Positions 41,231 through 49,834 of a DNA stretch of 64,000 nt are shown one piece after another (the first letter of the stretch is position 1; each line of letters begins with the position of its first letter). The notes below the pieces were generated by a model that made no database searches, was not told the DNA's origin, and worked only from the letters and a program-made list of their open reading frames with translations. The position numbers were made by a program, and so were the translations under genes. The DNA is from Intrasporangium calvum DSM 43043 (lineage in GTDB: Bacteria; Actinomycetota; Actinomycetes; Actinomycetales; Dermatophilaceae). The DNA lies in the NCBI RefSeq assembly GCF_000184685.1, contig NC_014830.1, positions 806,001-870,000 of the forward strand, read 5' to 3'.

Positions 41231-41632
41231 ATGATCGCCGACCACGAGACCGGGCTCGCCATCCGCGCCCTTGTCGAGCAGACGTACGCGGCCATGTCCA
41301 CTCCCGGATCCGAGGTCAGCGAGCTCTTCAGTGCCGAAGACATCGCCATCGCGGGCTCAGGCCAGGGCGAGCTCTGGACCGGCCCGGAGGAGGCGGTGGC
41401 CGCCGCGAGCGCGGTCTCGTCGTGGGGCCTGCGCTGGACGCCGGAGACCGTCACGGTCTGGCGACGAGGTGAGGTCGCCTGGGCGCAGATCCTCGGATCG
41501 GTGCATGTCGTTCGGGACGGGATCGACGAGGTCGTCCCGTACTGGACGACGGGCGTCTTCCAGCGCGACGGCGACCGCTGGACATGGGCCTACTGGGGCG
41601 GGTCGGAGCCACAGGCATCGGCAAAGGTGTGA
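41231..41632 (+). CDS. SnoaL-like (NTF2-fold) protein, DUF4440 type
   Basis: This 133-residue alpha+beta cone protein has LAIRALVEQTYAAMST followed by SELFSAEDIAIAGSGQGE, and a C-terminal strand pair WTTGVFQRDGDRWTWAYW. This resembles SnoaL_3 / DUF4440 proteins, which bind or isomerise small molecules. Function cannot be assigned. ATG 41231 follows a GAGG ribosome-binding site. It is convergent with the methyltransferase gene (11 bp gap). Confidence 0.75.
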   Translation: MIADHETGLAIRALVEQTYAAMSTPGSEVSELFSAEDIAIAGSGQGELWTGPEEAVAAASAVSSWGLRWTPETVTVWRRGEVAWAQILGSVHVVRDGIDEVVPYWTTGVFQRDGDRWTWAYWGGSEPQASAKV

Positions 41633-41643
41633 CCACCCTCGGG

Positions 41644-42660
41644 TCACGCGATGCCGGTGATGACGTTGTAGCCGGTCTCGGAGGGCCTCACGGTCACGGT
41701 GCCGAAGCCACCTCGAGACAGCGCGTCGACGACCCAGTCAGGCCCATCTGCACCGTGTCCCGCGCCGCCCGCAGCCAAGTTCTCCTGGAGGCACCAGAGC
41801 AGCATTGACGCGTAGATGACGACGGAGAAGGGTTCGCGCGCGTCCACCGCGAGATCACCAGTCATCGTCGGCTCGACGACCATGAACGCACCGCCCGGGC
41901 GGAGCACGGCATGCACCTCGAAGGCGACCTTGACGGGATCTCCGAGGTGGTGGAAGGCATCGAGGCACATGACGAGGTCATAGGTGCGGTCGCGCGGCAG
42001 CTGCTCCGCGTCGGCGACCCGCAGCTCGGCGTTTCCCGGGAGCTCGGCTTGCTGCTCACCCTGAGCGACGACGACGTCGAAGCCCACCACGTGGGCACGA
42101 GGGAACGCCCGCGCGGCCAGGCCCACGGCATCGCCGTTCCCGCACGCGATGTCGGCGATCGCGCCTCCCTCACGGAGCGCGTCGCCGACTCCGTCCACGC
42201 CGGCGATCCACTCGTCGACCAAGGCGGCCGAGTACGTGGGGGTGTTGATACGGCCGACCGCCGGCCCGAAGGCGTGGTCGTAGACGCCCGGCCCCACCCC
42301 CCGCCCCGACACCACGGCGGCGGCCACGTCATCCATGACCTCGGACATGCCGTCCACGAACGCGAGCACGCCGCGAACATCACTGGGGAATCCCGGGCCC
42401 ATCACTGCCCGGGTCTGCTCCGTGGCGTGGAAGCGGTCGCCCTCGACCTCGACATGGCCGGCGGCCGTGAGGGCACGCAGCCACTCCAACGTGTTGCGTA
42501 GATCGGTGCCCGCCTGCTGGCTGATCTCGTCCACGGTGCCGCCGCCGGAGAGCAGTGCCTCGAGCAGACCGGTTCGAGCGCCGAGGGCCAGCATCGTGAT
42601 CGAGTACCAGCCGAACAGGTCCTGCGCGAACTTCCCGAAACCCTGCTGTTCGTCGGTCAT
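41644..42660 (-). CDS. SAM-dependent methyltransferase with N-terminal winged helix
   Basis: This 338-residue protein is built like Rv2258c-type methyltransferases. A winged-helix dimerisation segment (about residues 15-95; LLEALLSGGGTVDEISQQAG) precedes a class I Rossmann methyltransferase with GAIADIACGNGDAVGLAARAF (SAM-binding), RVADAEQLPRDRTYDLVMCLDAFHHL and HAVLRPGGAFMVVEP. The substrate is unknown. ATG 42660 (MTDEQQGFGKF) is taken as the start. Confidence 0.88.
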   Translation of the reverse strand: MTDEQQGFGKFAQDLFGWYSITMLALGARTGLLEALLSGGGTVDEISQQAGTDLRNTLEWLRALTAAGHVEVEGDRFHATEQTRAVMGPGFPSDVRGVLAFVDGMSEVMDDVAAAVVSGRGVGPGVYDHAFGPAVGRINTPTYSAALVDEWIAGVDGVGDALREGGAIADIACGNGDAVGLAARAFPRAHVVGFDVVVAQGEQQAELPGNAELRVADAEQLPRDRTYDLVMCLDAFHHLGDPVKVAFEVHAVLRPGGAFMVVEPTMTGDLAVDAREPFSVVIYASMLLWCLQENLAAGGAGHGADGPDWVVDALSRGGFGTVTVRPSETGYNVITGIA

Positions 42661-42817
42661 CGCCGTCTCCCTCCCTCGGAGAGCTGCCACGAGGCCTTCC
42701 AGCAGGTGCCGGCCGGCAGAGCGTGGCCTTCCCTCGATTGAAGCACCACCGGCTAATCTCCACCGGCGATCATCGAGTCTGTCCTGTCAGCGCTCGCTGC
42801 CCCGTGGCTGGGGCAGC

Positions 42818-43081
42818 GTGGACGTCGTACCGATGACCGAGGGGCACGCCGAGGCCGTCCTGCGGATCTACCAGCTCGGCATCGACAGGGGAGGCGACGC
42901 TCGAGACCCGAGTGCCCCGACTGGGCCAACTTTGACTCGGCCGTCTTCCCCACGAATGTCGCAAGCCTCGCCCTGCACCGCAGCAAAGGCCTCCGCGATG
43001 TCGGCACGCGAAAACGGATAGCCGGCACCGTGACATGTGACGCGACATCGTGCTGATCGAGCGACGCAGCCCGCTGGTTGA
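42818..43081 (+). pseudogene. GNAT acetyltransferase with internal deletion and frameshifts
   Basis: The start encodes VDVVPMTEGHAEAVLRIYQLG, the N-terminus of a phosphinothricin-type N-acetyltransferase. The next block ETRVP is in another frame, and the acetyl-CoA-binding middle is missing. The C-terminal pieces FPTNVASLALHRSKG, VGTRKRIA and RDIVLIERRSPLV follow in shifted frames, ending at TGA 43081. Roughly half the gene has been lost. Confidence 0.8.
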
Positions 43082-43189
43082 CTTGAACGGTGAGCAACGT
43101 GCCGAGGCGCTCGGGTGAGATCAGCGCCGAGGAGCTGGCCTCGCGGAGGATCACGGGCCCTTCGAGCCGCTGACGGTCCCGGAGGCCGC

Positions 43190-43372
43190 TGGATCCGTGG
43201 TCGGAGTGGAAGATCGCACCGGTCAGGCTGCCGCGCGTCACCGCGGCCGCTTTGAGCGCCTCGAGGAGGAGCTCGGTGCGCATGGCAGTCGATCACGGTG
43301 GCCAGAGAGAGGTTCGTGCCGCCGGCGATCGGCAGATAGGGGATGTCCCCGACGTAGCACGATCCGTCCGCA
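43190..43372 (-). pseudogene. IS3-family transposase (DDE domain) remnant
   Basis: On the minus strand YVGDIPYLPIAGGTNLSLAT then VIDCH is followed, one frame away, by RTELLLEALKAAAVTRGSLTG and AIFHSDHGS. These are the first and second catalytic Asp regions of IS3 OrfB. The rest is missing. Confidence 0.75.
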
Positions 43373-43379
43373 ACTGTTC

Positions 43380-43586
43380 CGGTCGTCACCGCCGTCAAGG
43401 ACCAGCACCACGGTCTCCAGCAGGCGGGCTCCGGTGTCGAAGCCCAGGCGCAACTCTCGCTCGGGCCGCGCGGTCATCAAGAGGCTCGATCCACAGCGAC
43501 CATTCTGCGGCTTGGATCGCATCCTCGCAGGAGACTCCGTGCTTGAGCGCTCTCGGGTGGACCTTCACGCGGCTGAAGTGACGCAC
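43380..43586 (-). pseudogene. toxin-like protein gene, frameshifted and truncated
   Basis: The frame begins MRHFSRVKVHPRALKHGVS, CEDAIQAAEWSLWIEPL, then shifts to RELRLGFDTGARLLETVVLV and LDGGDD. Short proteins of this pattern occur in toxin-antitoxin settings in actinobacteria. The expected ending (an ALKARPQY-like tail) is missing, because the frame runs into the IS3 remnant. Confidence 0.6.
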
Positions 43587-43723
43587 CGGGTGTTCCCCGT
43601 GGCAGGCGTGGACGCGAGAAGGCGTGAGGGCGGTTCACGGGACTTGCTAGGCGTTCGGTCGCCGCCCGACACCGCGTTACGTTGACCCTTTTTGGGCGAT
43701 CGTCGGTATATGGAGCGGCGATA

Positions 43724-43740
43724 CAGGACAGGCTGTCCTG
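43724..43740. other. small hairpin in a gene-free gap (43587-43815)
   Basis: CAGGACAG and CTGTCCTG are perfect 8-bp arms with a one-base centre, 76 bp downstream of the nucleotidyltransferase stop. They may end its transcript. Nothing else is recognised in this 229-bp gap. Confidence 0.5.
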
Positions 43741-43815
43741 AAGGGTGATCGTCATCATGATGAGGAAGAAGATGATCAAGAAGGAGAGGGACAGGGAGGT
43801 GGAGGTCATTGCGGC

Positions 43816-44549
43816 TCAGCCGTTGAGCCTCGCCGCGCGCTCGAGTCGCTCGAGGGCCTCGGCGGCATTCTCTGCGGCCATCGCGGAGTCGTCTTTTCGG
43901 CAGCTGATGAGCATTTTCCGCAGTCGTGTGCGGTCCTTATTCACCAGTTCAGTCTCTCGGAAGTCGCGAGCCGATATGAGGCTGGCCAGCACGACGAAGT
44001 CGGCGCAGTGACGCGCGTTGGCCCTGTCCGAGGGAATCTCGGTCCGGGCAGCGGCCTTTGCCACGAGGGCTCCGACGATGTTGGGGCGCAGCACCGTGCC
44101 GGTTCGGCCCTCAACCAGTACGAGGACGGGCTCGCTGCGGCTGAGGGCCTGAGTGGTGCCGGCCGACGGGATGGTCGGGGCGCCCGCGGCGCCGGTGCTC
44201 GCGGCGGCACGTTCGCCGACGCCTTCGGGGATCAGGACGTCGATCTGGGCAAGCTCGCGACGCCAGCGGTGCTGGGTGCCGTCGCCGGAGATGTCGGCGG
44301 TGAAGCCCAGGTCCTTCAGCGCGCCGGTGAAGGTCGCGAGGATCGTTGGGGAGGCGTGGATGTTGACGACCGTGTCGACGTCGTTGGTCGGACGGGTGGG
44401 GGACACGCCCGCTCGGCGCAGTGCAGGTGCACGAGCTGACCGCCAATGAGGGTCCAGTTGGAGTTCACCTGCTCATAGAGGTCCATCAGGGCGTGCCAGG
44501 ACTGCTTCTGGGCCTCACTCAGGGCGGGTAGTTGCACGGCTTCAGTCAC
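43816..44549 (-). CDS. AbiEii-like nucleotidyltransferase, frameshifted at a C tract
   Basis: The gene begins at GTG 44549 (VTEAVQLPALSEAQKQSWHA) with WTLIGGQLVHLHCAERAC, the N-terminal GG-containing nucleotidyltransferase motif. After the run of five Cs (44398-44402 on the plus strand) the frame changes. The next family block, PTRPTNDVDTVVNIHASP, with the metal-binding D-x-D, continues one frame away to the stop at 43816. One more C would restore a 244-residue protein. It overlaps the HTH gene by 8 bp. It may be a toxin of the AbiEii/MenT type that is switched off, a slippage switch, or a sequencing error. Confidence 0.7.
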
Positions 44550-45324
44550 GGCTCGCTCCGACGACTCCTGCTGCGCGGGCGACGAGTCGGAAGTCCAGGT
44601 CGGCAAGGCAGCGGATGGCTTGGCTCTTCTCGCGGAGGCCATCGTGCTCGGCCAAGTCGGCAGCGAGCGCGAGCGGGGAGCGAGCAGCGTCGTCGAGCGC
44701 CTCGTGGAGCGGATTCGCGGCATCCGAGGGCACCACGTGCAGGATGACGTTGGCGCGAGAGCGCGGAGCGGGAGAGAGCAGGTAGTCATCGACGAGGGCG
44801 TTGAGATTGTCGGAGGACACATATGCTTCGGCCACGTCGCCGAAGGAGAGGCCCGACTCGTGCAGCGAGACACCGGAGAGGTGAACGCGGTTGTCTTCGC
44901 GGAGGTCCGGCAGGTCCCGCGGGGAAGCGGCGAACAGGGCTCGCTCAGCCCGGTTGCGCAGAGCCTTCACGATGTGGGCCGCGGCCTCCTCGAGGTCAGC
45001 CGAGGACCCGTGGACTAGCAGGTTCCGCAGCCGCGAGCGGGCGCGGGATCGGGCCGAGGGGCTGAGGCCAGAGGAAGCCTCGTCGCCAGCCGCGACTGCG
45101 AGCAGGTCCCAAGCGGACTTGGCCGACAGGGGACGCCCCGGTCCGGCGTGGTGCTTAAGGCGACGCAGTTCGTCCCTCTCCATGGCCCACTGGTTCCCGA
45201 TCTTCTCAGCGGCCAGCGAGCCTTGTCGTATGCGCTGATGGACGCGCTGCGAGTGGACACCGAGCATCTGAGCAGCCTCGGCTACGCTCACATACCTACC
45301 AGCCACGTTGCGCCTTCCCTTCAC
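44542..45324 (-). CDS. HTH (excisionase/MerR-like) partner of the nucleotidyltransferase
   Basis: This 260-residue protein has an N-terminal winged helix (VSVAEAAQMLGVHSQRVHQR, IRQGSLAAEKIGNQWAMERD). A long helical C-terminal domain of unknown fold follows, ending DLDFRLVARAAGVVGASRD. Its gene overlaps the nucleotidyltransferase start. A perfect palindrome across the predicted -10 region (45341-45355) suggests it represses its own operon. By layout it is the antitoxin or regulator of a two-gene system. The GTG at 45324 is used; GTG 45306 is an alternative. Confidence 0.75.
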   Translation of the reverse strand: MKGRRNVAGRYVSVAEAAQMLGVHSQRVHQRIRQGSLAAEKIGNQWAMERDELRRLKHHAGPGRPLSAKSAWDLLAVAAGDEASSGLSPSARSRARSRLRNLLVHGSSADLEEAAAHIVKALRNRAERALFAASPRDLPDLREDNRVHLSGVSLHESGLSFGDVAEAYVSSDNLNALVDDYLLSPAPRSRANVILHVVPSDAANPLHEALDDAARSPLALAADLAEHDGLREKSQAIRCLADLDFRLVARAAGVVGASRD

Positions 45325-45340
45325 GTCCGCCTAGGTTTGC

Positions 45341-45355
45341 TGCAATACTATTGCA
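45341..45355. promoter_or_regulatory. operator palindrome and promoter of the HTH-nucleotidyltransferase pair
   Basis: TGCAAT-ACT-ATTGCA is a perfect inverted repeat. On the minus strand it covers a likely -10 (TAGTAT), 18 bp from TTGCCG. It begins 17 bp before the HTH start codon, as expected for autoregulation. Confidence 0.65.
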
Positions 45356-45479
45356 TCTTATAGGGTTCCGGCAATCATGCGCGTGCTGGCAGCGTCGGGG
45401 TCGCGTACCCATCGGCGCCCCACCTGCCTGGGAGGGCTGTCCCTGGCTGGTGACATCGACGCCGGCAGCAACCGGGGGA

Positions 45480-46153
45480 TCAGACTCCGGCAACGTAGGC
45501 GGTCAGGAAGGGGACGCCGTGCCGGTCGAGGTTGCCCCGGGCGCGGTCGTAGTGCTCGGTCGTGCGCGGGTCGGCGTGGCGGGGCAGGATTTGCGCGTCG
45601 CGCAGTGGGACTCCGGCGTCCAAGGCGTTGGTGATCGCGGCGTGCCGCAGCGAGTGGGGGCTGATGTGGCGCGGGATCCCGGCGGCCTTCGCGATCCTCG
45701 CGACCATCCGGTAGACGTCGCGTCGGTCGCTCGGCTTCCCGGAGACCGGTCGCAGCACCAGCGTCCCGATGTGCGCTGGCCGCGGCAGGCTTCCAGCGCT
45801 CGTAGCACGGGGACCGTCACCCGCATGGTGGCGGGCTTGTTGCCCTTGCCGACCAAATGCAGGACGCGGTGCCCGCGCAGCGTGTCGGCGTAGTCCTCGA
45901 TCCGGACCGCCGCCGCTTCGGACGCTCGGAGAACGTTGATGCCAAGCAGGTAGGCCAAGGCGCCGTGGTGCACGGTGATGGTCTGGGCGACCTGCAGGAA
46001 CCGGATCAGCTCGAGCCGGTCCAGGCCCTGGATGCCGGTCTCGTCGCGGTGGACTTTCGGCAGCCGAGCGTAGACCGGCCGGGTCCGCGGCGATGACCCC
46101 GTCGATGTGGGCGAAGCGGAAGAATCCGCGTACGCCGTGCATCATCGTCGTTT
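45480..46153 (-). pseudogene. tyrosine integrase, 3' part, separated from its 5' part by a transposon
   Basis: Reading from 46153: TMMHGVRGFFRFAHIDGVIA; then, in a second frame, YARLPKVHRDETGIQG and LEACRGQ; then, in a third, HIGTLVLRPVSGKPSDRRDV, HSLRHAAITNALDAGVP (His-x-x-Arg) and TEHYDRARGNL with the nucleophilic Tyr, to the stop at 45480. At least two frameshifts are present. The missing N-terminus is at 49590-49834 on the other side of the Tn554-like element. Confidence 0.82.
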
Positions 46154-46220
46154 CCCACGAGTTCACGAAAACTGAAGCCCGTCGTGGCGGGAACTCAAGG
46201 GTGGGGTCGCGGTGAGACGC

Positions 46221-47996
46221 TCATTGGGGTGTGTCGGTTCGCGAACCCGCGGGGTCGGTGGTGAAGGCGTCCAGGTCGGGGTGGCTCACGGTGCGCGCGT
46301 AGTGCTCGGCGGTCTCGATTGTGACGCCGAAGAAGTCGCAGATGCGGCGCAGGTCGCTGCCGGCGTTCGCCTCGGCCAGGATCCGGTCCTGGCGCAAGGC
46401 GTCTGCGGACATGCCGAGCTTGTCGGTGAGCCAGGGGACGCGGACCTGCTCGGGGGTGGCGGCCGACCTGGCATGGATGAGGAAGTGCGGGTTGATGCAG
46501 CCCGGCCACCGCTCGCGTCGGTAGGCGAGGTACCGGTCGAGCCGGGCCTTGGTCGCCGGGGCCAGCAGGATGCTCCGATCGGGCAGCGTGATCCGGTTGT
46601 CGCGGACCTCGAACAGGTGCAGGGCGCAGGCCTCCCGGGGGCGCAGCCCGTGGATGCCGATCAGCGTGGTGATGGCGGCGGTGGCGGGGTCGTCGGAGTC
46701 GAACGCGGCCCGGATGGCGGCGGTGGCGATGGGCATCGGGGTGCGCCGCTCGAGGGTGCCGACCCGAATCCGCGCGGTCGGGTTGACGAACAGGAGCCGG
46801 TGGCCCTTGAGGGTGGTGAATATCGAGCGCAGGGCGGCACCGAGAGTGGCCCGGGGGGTGCCCTCGCCGGGGAGCACGGCGAGGATGTCGGAGCGTGTGA
46901 TCTCGCGCAGGGAGTGGTGCCCGTCCGCGGCCCAGGCCCGCAGGGTGGGCATGGCCCACAAGGTGCGGGTCCTGATGGTGCCCTCGCTGCGGGGATGGCT
47001 GCGTGGCGGGACTGTGCTGCCGTGGTGCAGGACCTCGAACCAGGTCTGCAGCTCGCTGGCCATCGCTTCGGGCAGGCCGTGCAGCTGCCGTGTGAACCAG
47101 GTGACCAGCCTCGGAGGACGGTCATCGAACAGCAGGTCGGCCTCGGTCAGGACTGCCATCGGCAACCGGACCCGCAGCCCGTCCTCGATCAGTTGTTGAA
47201 CATCGGTTGCCCTGACGGGCGGTCCATAGAGACGGGACCGGGCTTGCAGCACCCGCAACGTGATCCGCGTCTCTTTGGTCTGCCGGGTGGTCCAGCCGTA
47301 GCGGGCGGCGTGCTCGAGGGTGAGCTGGTCGAGCAGCGCCGCGAACCGGCTGCTGGGCGGGTCACCGAACCCGTACCGGCGGGCTGGATCCTCGATGGGG
47401 TGGTACGCGAACAGGTCGAGCTGGCCCGGGCCCGGGGCAGTAGGGGCGGCTGGTTCACCGGCGGTGGGGTCCTCCTCGACCGGGTGGCGCTGGTCCCGGG
47501 GCCGGCGGTAGTCCCGCCGGGGGTGAGGCCGGTAGCCGTTGCGGGGGTTGGTCATGTTCGCGAACCACAGCTGCTGGCCGGCCTGGTTGGCGCTCAGGAC
47601 GTCGCGAGGAAGACCGAGCTGGGCCTGACGGGTGAAGGTCTGGGCCCAGCACAGCCGGCACGCCTGGTGCTGGTTGACCGCGAGCTCCCTGTGGCAGCAG
47701 ATGCATTCGCCGGCCCCGGGGTGAGCGTAGCGCCATGCCGTGCAGGCCAGGCAGAGCCGGCCTCGCAGCCGGGTCACGCCCCAGGCGAGACAGTCGCGAC
47801 AGGAGTCAGGCGCTTGCGGGGCGAGCGGGTGGCACAGGCGGCACAGCCCACTGGACCAGTAGTCGCCGTCCCGCCCACAGCGGCGGCATGGCAGCGGCCT
47901 GCCCTTGGATCCCGGCTTGCAGTCGTAGCACCAGCCTCGCTTCCGGTATGCCTCGGGCCTACGGCTGCAGCCTTGGCACATGGGCGGGGCGGTCAT
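46221..47996 (-). CDS. TnpB-like tyrosine recombinase with N-terminal zinc ribbons
   Basis: This 591-residue protein begins with at least five CxxC pairs (residues about 5-130: CQGCSRR, CYDC, CRRCGRDGDY, CRLC, CRDC, CLAC, CICC, CRLCW), suggesting several zinc ribbons that bind DNA or partners. A helical core-binding region follows (about 210-400). The C-terminal catalytic part has GIHGLRPREACALHLFEV (first Arg region) and FFGVTIETAEHYARTV with the Tyr. The internal HxxR is not obvious, as in other TnpB-type recombinases. The start overlaps the stop of the HTH gene by four bases. Confidence 0.75.
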   Translation of the reverse strand: MTAPPMCQGCSRRPEAYRKRGWCYDCKPGSKGRPLPCRRCGRDGDYWSSGLCRLCHPLAPQAPDSCRDCLAWGVTRLRGRLCLACTAWRYAHPGAGECICCHRELAVNQHQACRLCWAQTFTRQAQLGLPRDVLSANQAGQQLWFANMTNPRNGYRPHPRRDYRRPRDQRHPVEEDPTAGEPAAPTAPGPGQLDLFAYHPIEDPARRYGFGDPPSSRFAALLDQLTLEHAARYGWTTRQTKETRITLRVLQARSRLYGPPVRATDVQQLIEDGLRVRLPMAVLTEADLLFDDRPPRLVTWFTRQLHGLPEAMASELQTWFEVLHHGSTVPPRSHPRSEGTIRTRTLWAMPTLRAWAADGHHSLREITRSDILAVLPGEGTPRATLGAALRSIFTTLKGHRLLFVNPTARIRVGTLERRTPMPIATAAIRAAFDSDDPATAAITTLIGIHGLRPREACALHLFEVRDNRITLPDRSILLAPATKARLDRYLAYRRERWPGCINPHFLIHARSAATPEQVRVPWLTDKLGMSADALRQDRILAEANAGSDLRRICDFFGVTIETAEHYARTVSHPDLDAFTTDPAGSRTDTPQ

Positions 47997-48316
47997 GCCG
48001 GTGGCTGGCTCCGGCTCCGGCCCGGGGTACGGCGCCGGCCGGATGAGGCGGTTCGCGCGTTGGCCGTCGTCTTCGTGGCGGGCTTGCGGGCGGCGACTGC
48101 CTCGGGCTCGCAGATCAGCAGGTCGGCTGGGGTGCAGCCGAGGACGAAGCAGATCACGTCGAGATCGTCCAGCCGGATCGTGGTCGGGGTGCCGGTCCAC
48201 AGCCCCGACATCTTCCCGGCGCTGATGTCCAGGCCGGCCTCGGCCAGCATCCGGCGTAGCTCGGTCGACTTCCAGATCCCGGCCTCGGCGGCCTTCATCC
48301 GCATGTTCCAACGCAT
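47993..48316 (-). CDS. XRE-type HTH protein of the Tn554-like element
   Basis: This 107-residue protein has a Cro/CI-like helix-turn-helix: STELRRMLAEAGLDISAGKM, SGLWTGTPTTIRLDDLDVIC and FVLGCTPADLLICEP. The basic C-terminal tail is disordered. It sits where Tn554 would carry a small accessory gene, but between the two recombinase genes. It is separated from the TnpA-like stop by 4 bp and overlaps the TnpB-like start (ATGA), so all three are coexpressed. It probably regulates them. Confidence 0.8.
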   Translation of the reverse strand: MRWNMRMKAAEAGIWKSTELRRMLAEAGLDISAGKMSGLWTGTPTTIRLDDLDVICFVLGCTPADLLICEPEAVAARKPATKTTANARTASSGRRRTPGRSRSQPPA

Positions 48317-48320
48317 CGGT

Positions 48321-49421
48321 TCATCGCTCCTGGCGGGTGGTCATGGTCCCGAGGCGGTCCAGGGTCCGCTGGTTCGCAGCAGCCCAGGACGCCTCGATAT
48401 GGGTGGAGTGGACGTGGATGTACTGGGTGGTCGTGGAGAGCCAGCTGTGTCCCATCAGCTCTTGGATCGCCTTGAGGCTCATGCCTTGCTGGTACAGATG
48501 GGACGCGCAGTAGTGGCGCAGCACGTGCGGGGTGAGCCGACCGGTCCACGTCGGCAGCCACGCCTGCACGGCGTGCCCGAGGCCGGCGCGCAATGCCTCG
48601 GCGCCGATCCGGGTGGCGTGCCCGGTCATCGCGTCTCGTCGTTCGCTCGGCAGCAGTGGCGCGCTCGGGTCGTCGGCATCGTCGCCGAACTGGTGGCGTA
48701 CGTCGGTCAGCCACCACTCCAGCAGCGCGTCGACCTCGTCGATGGCCGGCACGATGCGGATCTTGGCGCCGCGGCCGCGGCTGCCCTTGCCGTGTCGCAC
48801 ATGCAGCTTGCCGTGGGCACCGAGGTCGGGGTGCCAGTCGCCGATGTCGAGCATCACGGTTTCGTTGATCCGCAGCCCGACTCGTCGCCACAGCGAGGCC
48901 GCGAGGTAGTCCCGGGCCGCCGGCAGGTACTTGCGGGCCACGGGCAGCGCCTGGCCCCAGGAGGCGAACAGGGCGCCGACCTCGTCGGTCGTCGGCGGGA
49001 TACGCGCTGCGGTTGCCGCGGCAACGGCGCGCGGCCGGTTGAACTCGTCGATCGGCTGGGTGACGACCTGCCCGAACAGCGCATGGATGTCGCCCTGGTA
49101 GCGGGCGATCACGAACTCGTAGAACTTCGCCAACGCTGTTGCCTTGCCCGCCACGGTCGAGGTGGCCAGCCGGCGCTCACGACGTGCCGCGCGCAAGTAG
49201 CGGTCGGCGTCCTCGGGCTGCGCGCTCCACAACGGGGCACCCAGGAACCGCGCGAACTCGAAGACGACCGAGCGGTCCGCCGCGGTCGTCGCGTCCAGGG
49301 TCCCCGCCGCGGCCGACGCCAGCGAGTACTGGTCGATCATCTCCTGCTCGAACGCCTCGACGTCCAGACTGCCGTGCAGGCTTCGGGCCGAGTCCACCGA
49401 GCGGACCACTGCCAGTGTCAT
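48321..49421 (-). CDS. TnpA-like tyrosine recombinase
   Basis: This 366-residue phage-integrase-type recombinase has an N-terminal SAM-like core-binding domain (about 50-150; TAADRSVVFEFARFLGAPLW). The catalytic domain has LWRRVGLRINETVMLDI (first Arg), VRHGKGSRGRGAKIR (Lys in the beta hairpin), LTPHVLRHYCASHLYQQG (HxxR) and LMGHSWLSTTTQYIHVH (His/Tyr). It is the first gene of the three-gene element. Confidence 0.88.
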   Translation of the reverse strand: MTLAVVRSVDSARSLHGSLDVEAFEQEMIDQYSLASAAAGTLDATTAADRSVVFEFARFLGAPLWSAQPEDADRYLRAARRERRLATSTVAGKATALAKFYEFVIARYQGDIHALFGQVVTQPIDEFNRPRAVAAATAARIPPTTDEVGALFASWGQALPVARKYLPAARDYLAASLWRRVGLRINETVMLDIGDWHPDLGAHGKLHVRHGKGSRGRGAKIRIVPAIDEVDALLEWWLTDVRHQFGDDADDPSAPLLPSERRDAMTGHATRIGAEALRAGLGHAVQAWLPTWTGRLTPHVLRHYCASHLYQQGMSLKAIQELMGHSWLSTTTQYIHVHSTHIEASWAAANQRTLDRLGTMTTRQER

Positions 49422-49589
49422 CGAACCCCCGCTTCACGAAATGAGGTGCTAGCTCTGAAACCTAGCATCAGCGTCAGGAATCCTGAGGATCTGTCGAGGC
49501 GTGTTCGGGATCAAGCCGGGCTGCATCGCAGCAGGTCACAGACGTGCCAAGGCTGTTCCCCGTGGATCGAACCTGAGGCAACTGAAATA

Positions 49590-49834
49590 ACGACCGTGGA
49601 GTCCATCAGGCCTCGGTCACCAAGGCCGCGGATGTAGAGCTCGACATGCGCTCGTTGGACCCCGACCAGCGGGTCGAGCCCGTTGCCCTCGCACCAGGAG
49701 AACCACTCCCGCAGCTGGTAGGCGTACAGGACGTGGGTGTGCCCGGCGTAGCGGGCGAGATACGACACGGCCGCGAGCTGAGCGGTCGACATCGCCGCCG
49801 GCTGGAACGGCAGCAGCGTTGTTGGGCTGGACAT
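49590..49834 (-). pseudogene. tyrosine integrase, 5' part
   Basis: The frame starts ATG 49834 (MSSPTTLLPFQPAAMSTAQL) and encodes the N-terminal core-binding domain: YLARYAGHTHVLYAYQLREW, FSWCEGNGLDPLVGV, RAHVELYIRGLGDRGLMDST. It then runs into the Tn554-like element and stops at 49511. The natural continuation is at 46153. Confidence 0.82.

Larger units (their letters stand above)
46153..49590 (-). mobile_element. Tn554-like element of three genes inserted in an integrase gene
   Basis: The two halves of one tyrosine integrase flank this roughly 3.4-kb segment: LMDSTV at 49590 and TMMHGVRGFF at 46153. Inside are a 366-residue and a 591-residue tyrosine recombinase with a small HTH protein between them, close to the TnpA (361), TnpB (630) and TnpC sizes of Tn554. 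No cargo gene is present. No clear target duplication was found, as expected for Tn554. The 6-bp sequences GTCGTT (46147-46152) and AACGAC (49589-49594) lie at the two junctions. Ends are accurate to about 10 bp. Confidence 0.75.

Noticed and set aside
46212-49637. A plus-strand open frame of 1141 codons across the Tn554-like element
   Set aside because: It is antisense to three recombinase/HTH genes with clear motifs. Its Gly/Arg/Asp-rich translation is a product of high GC content.
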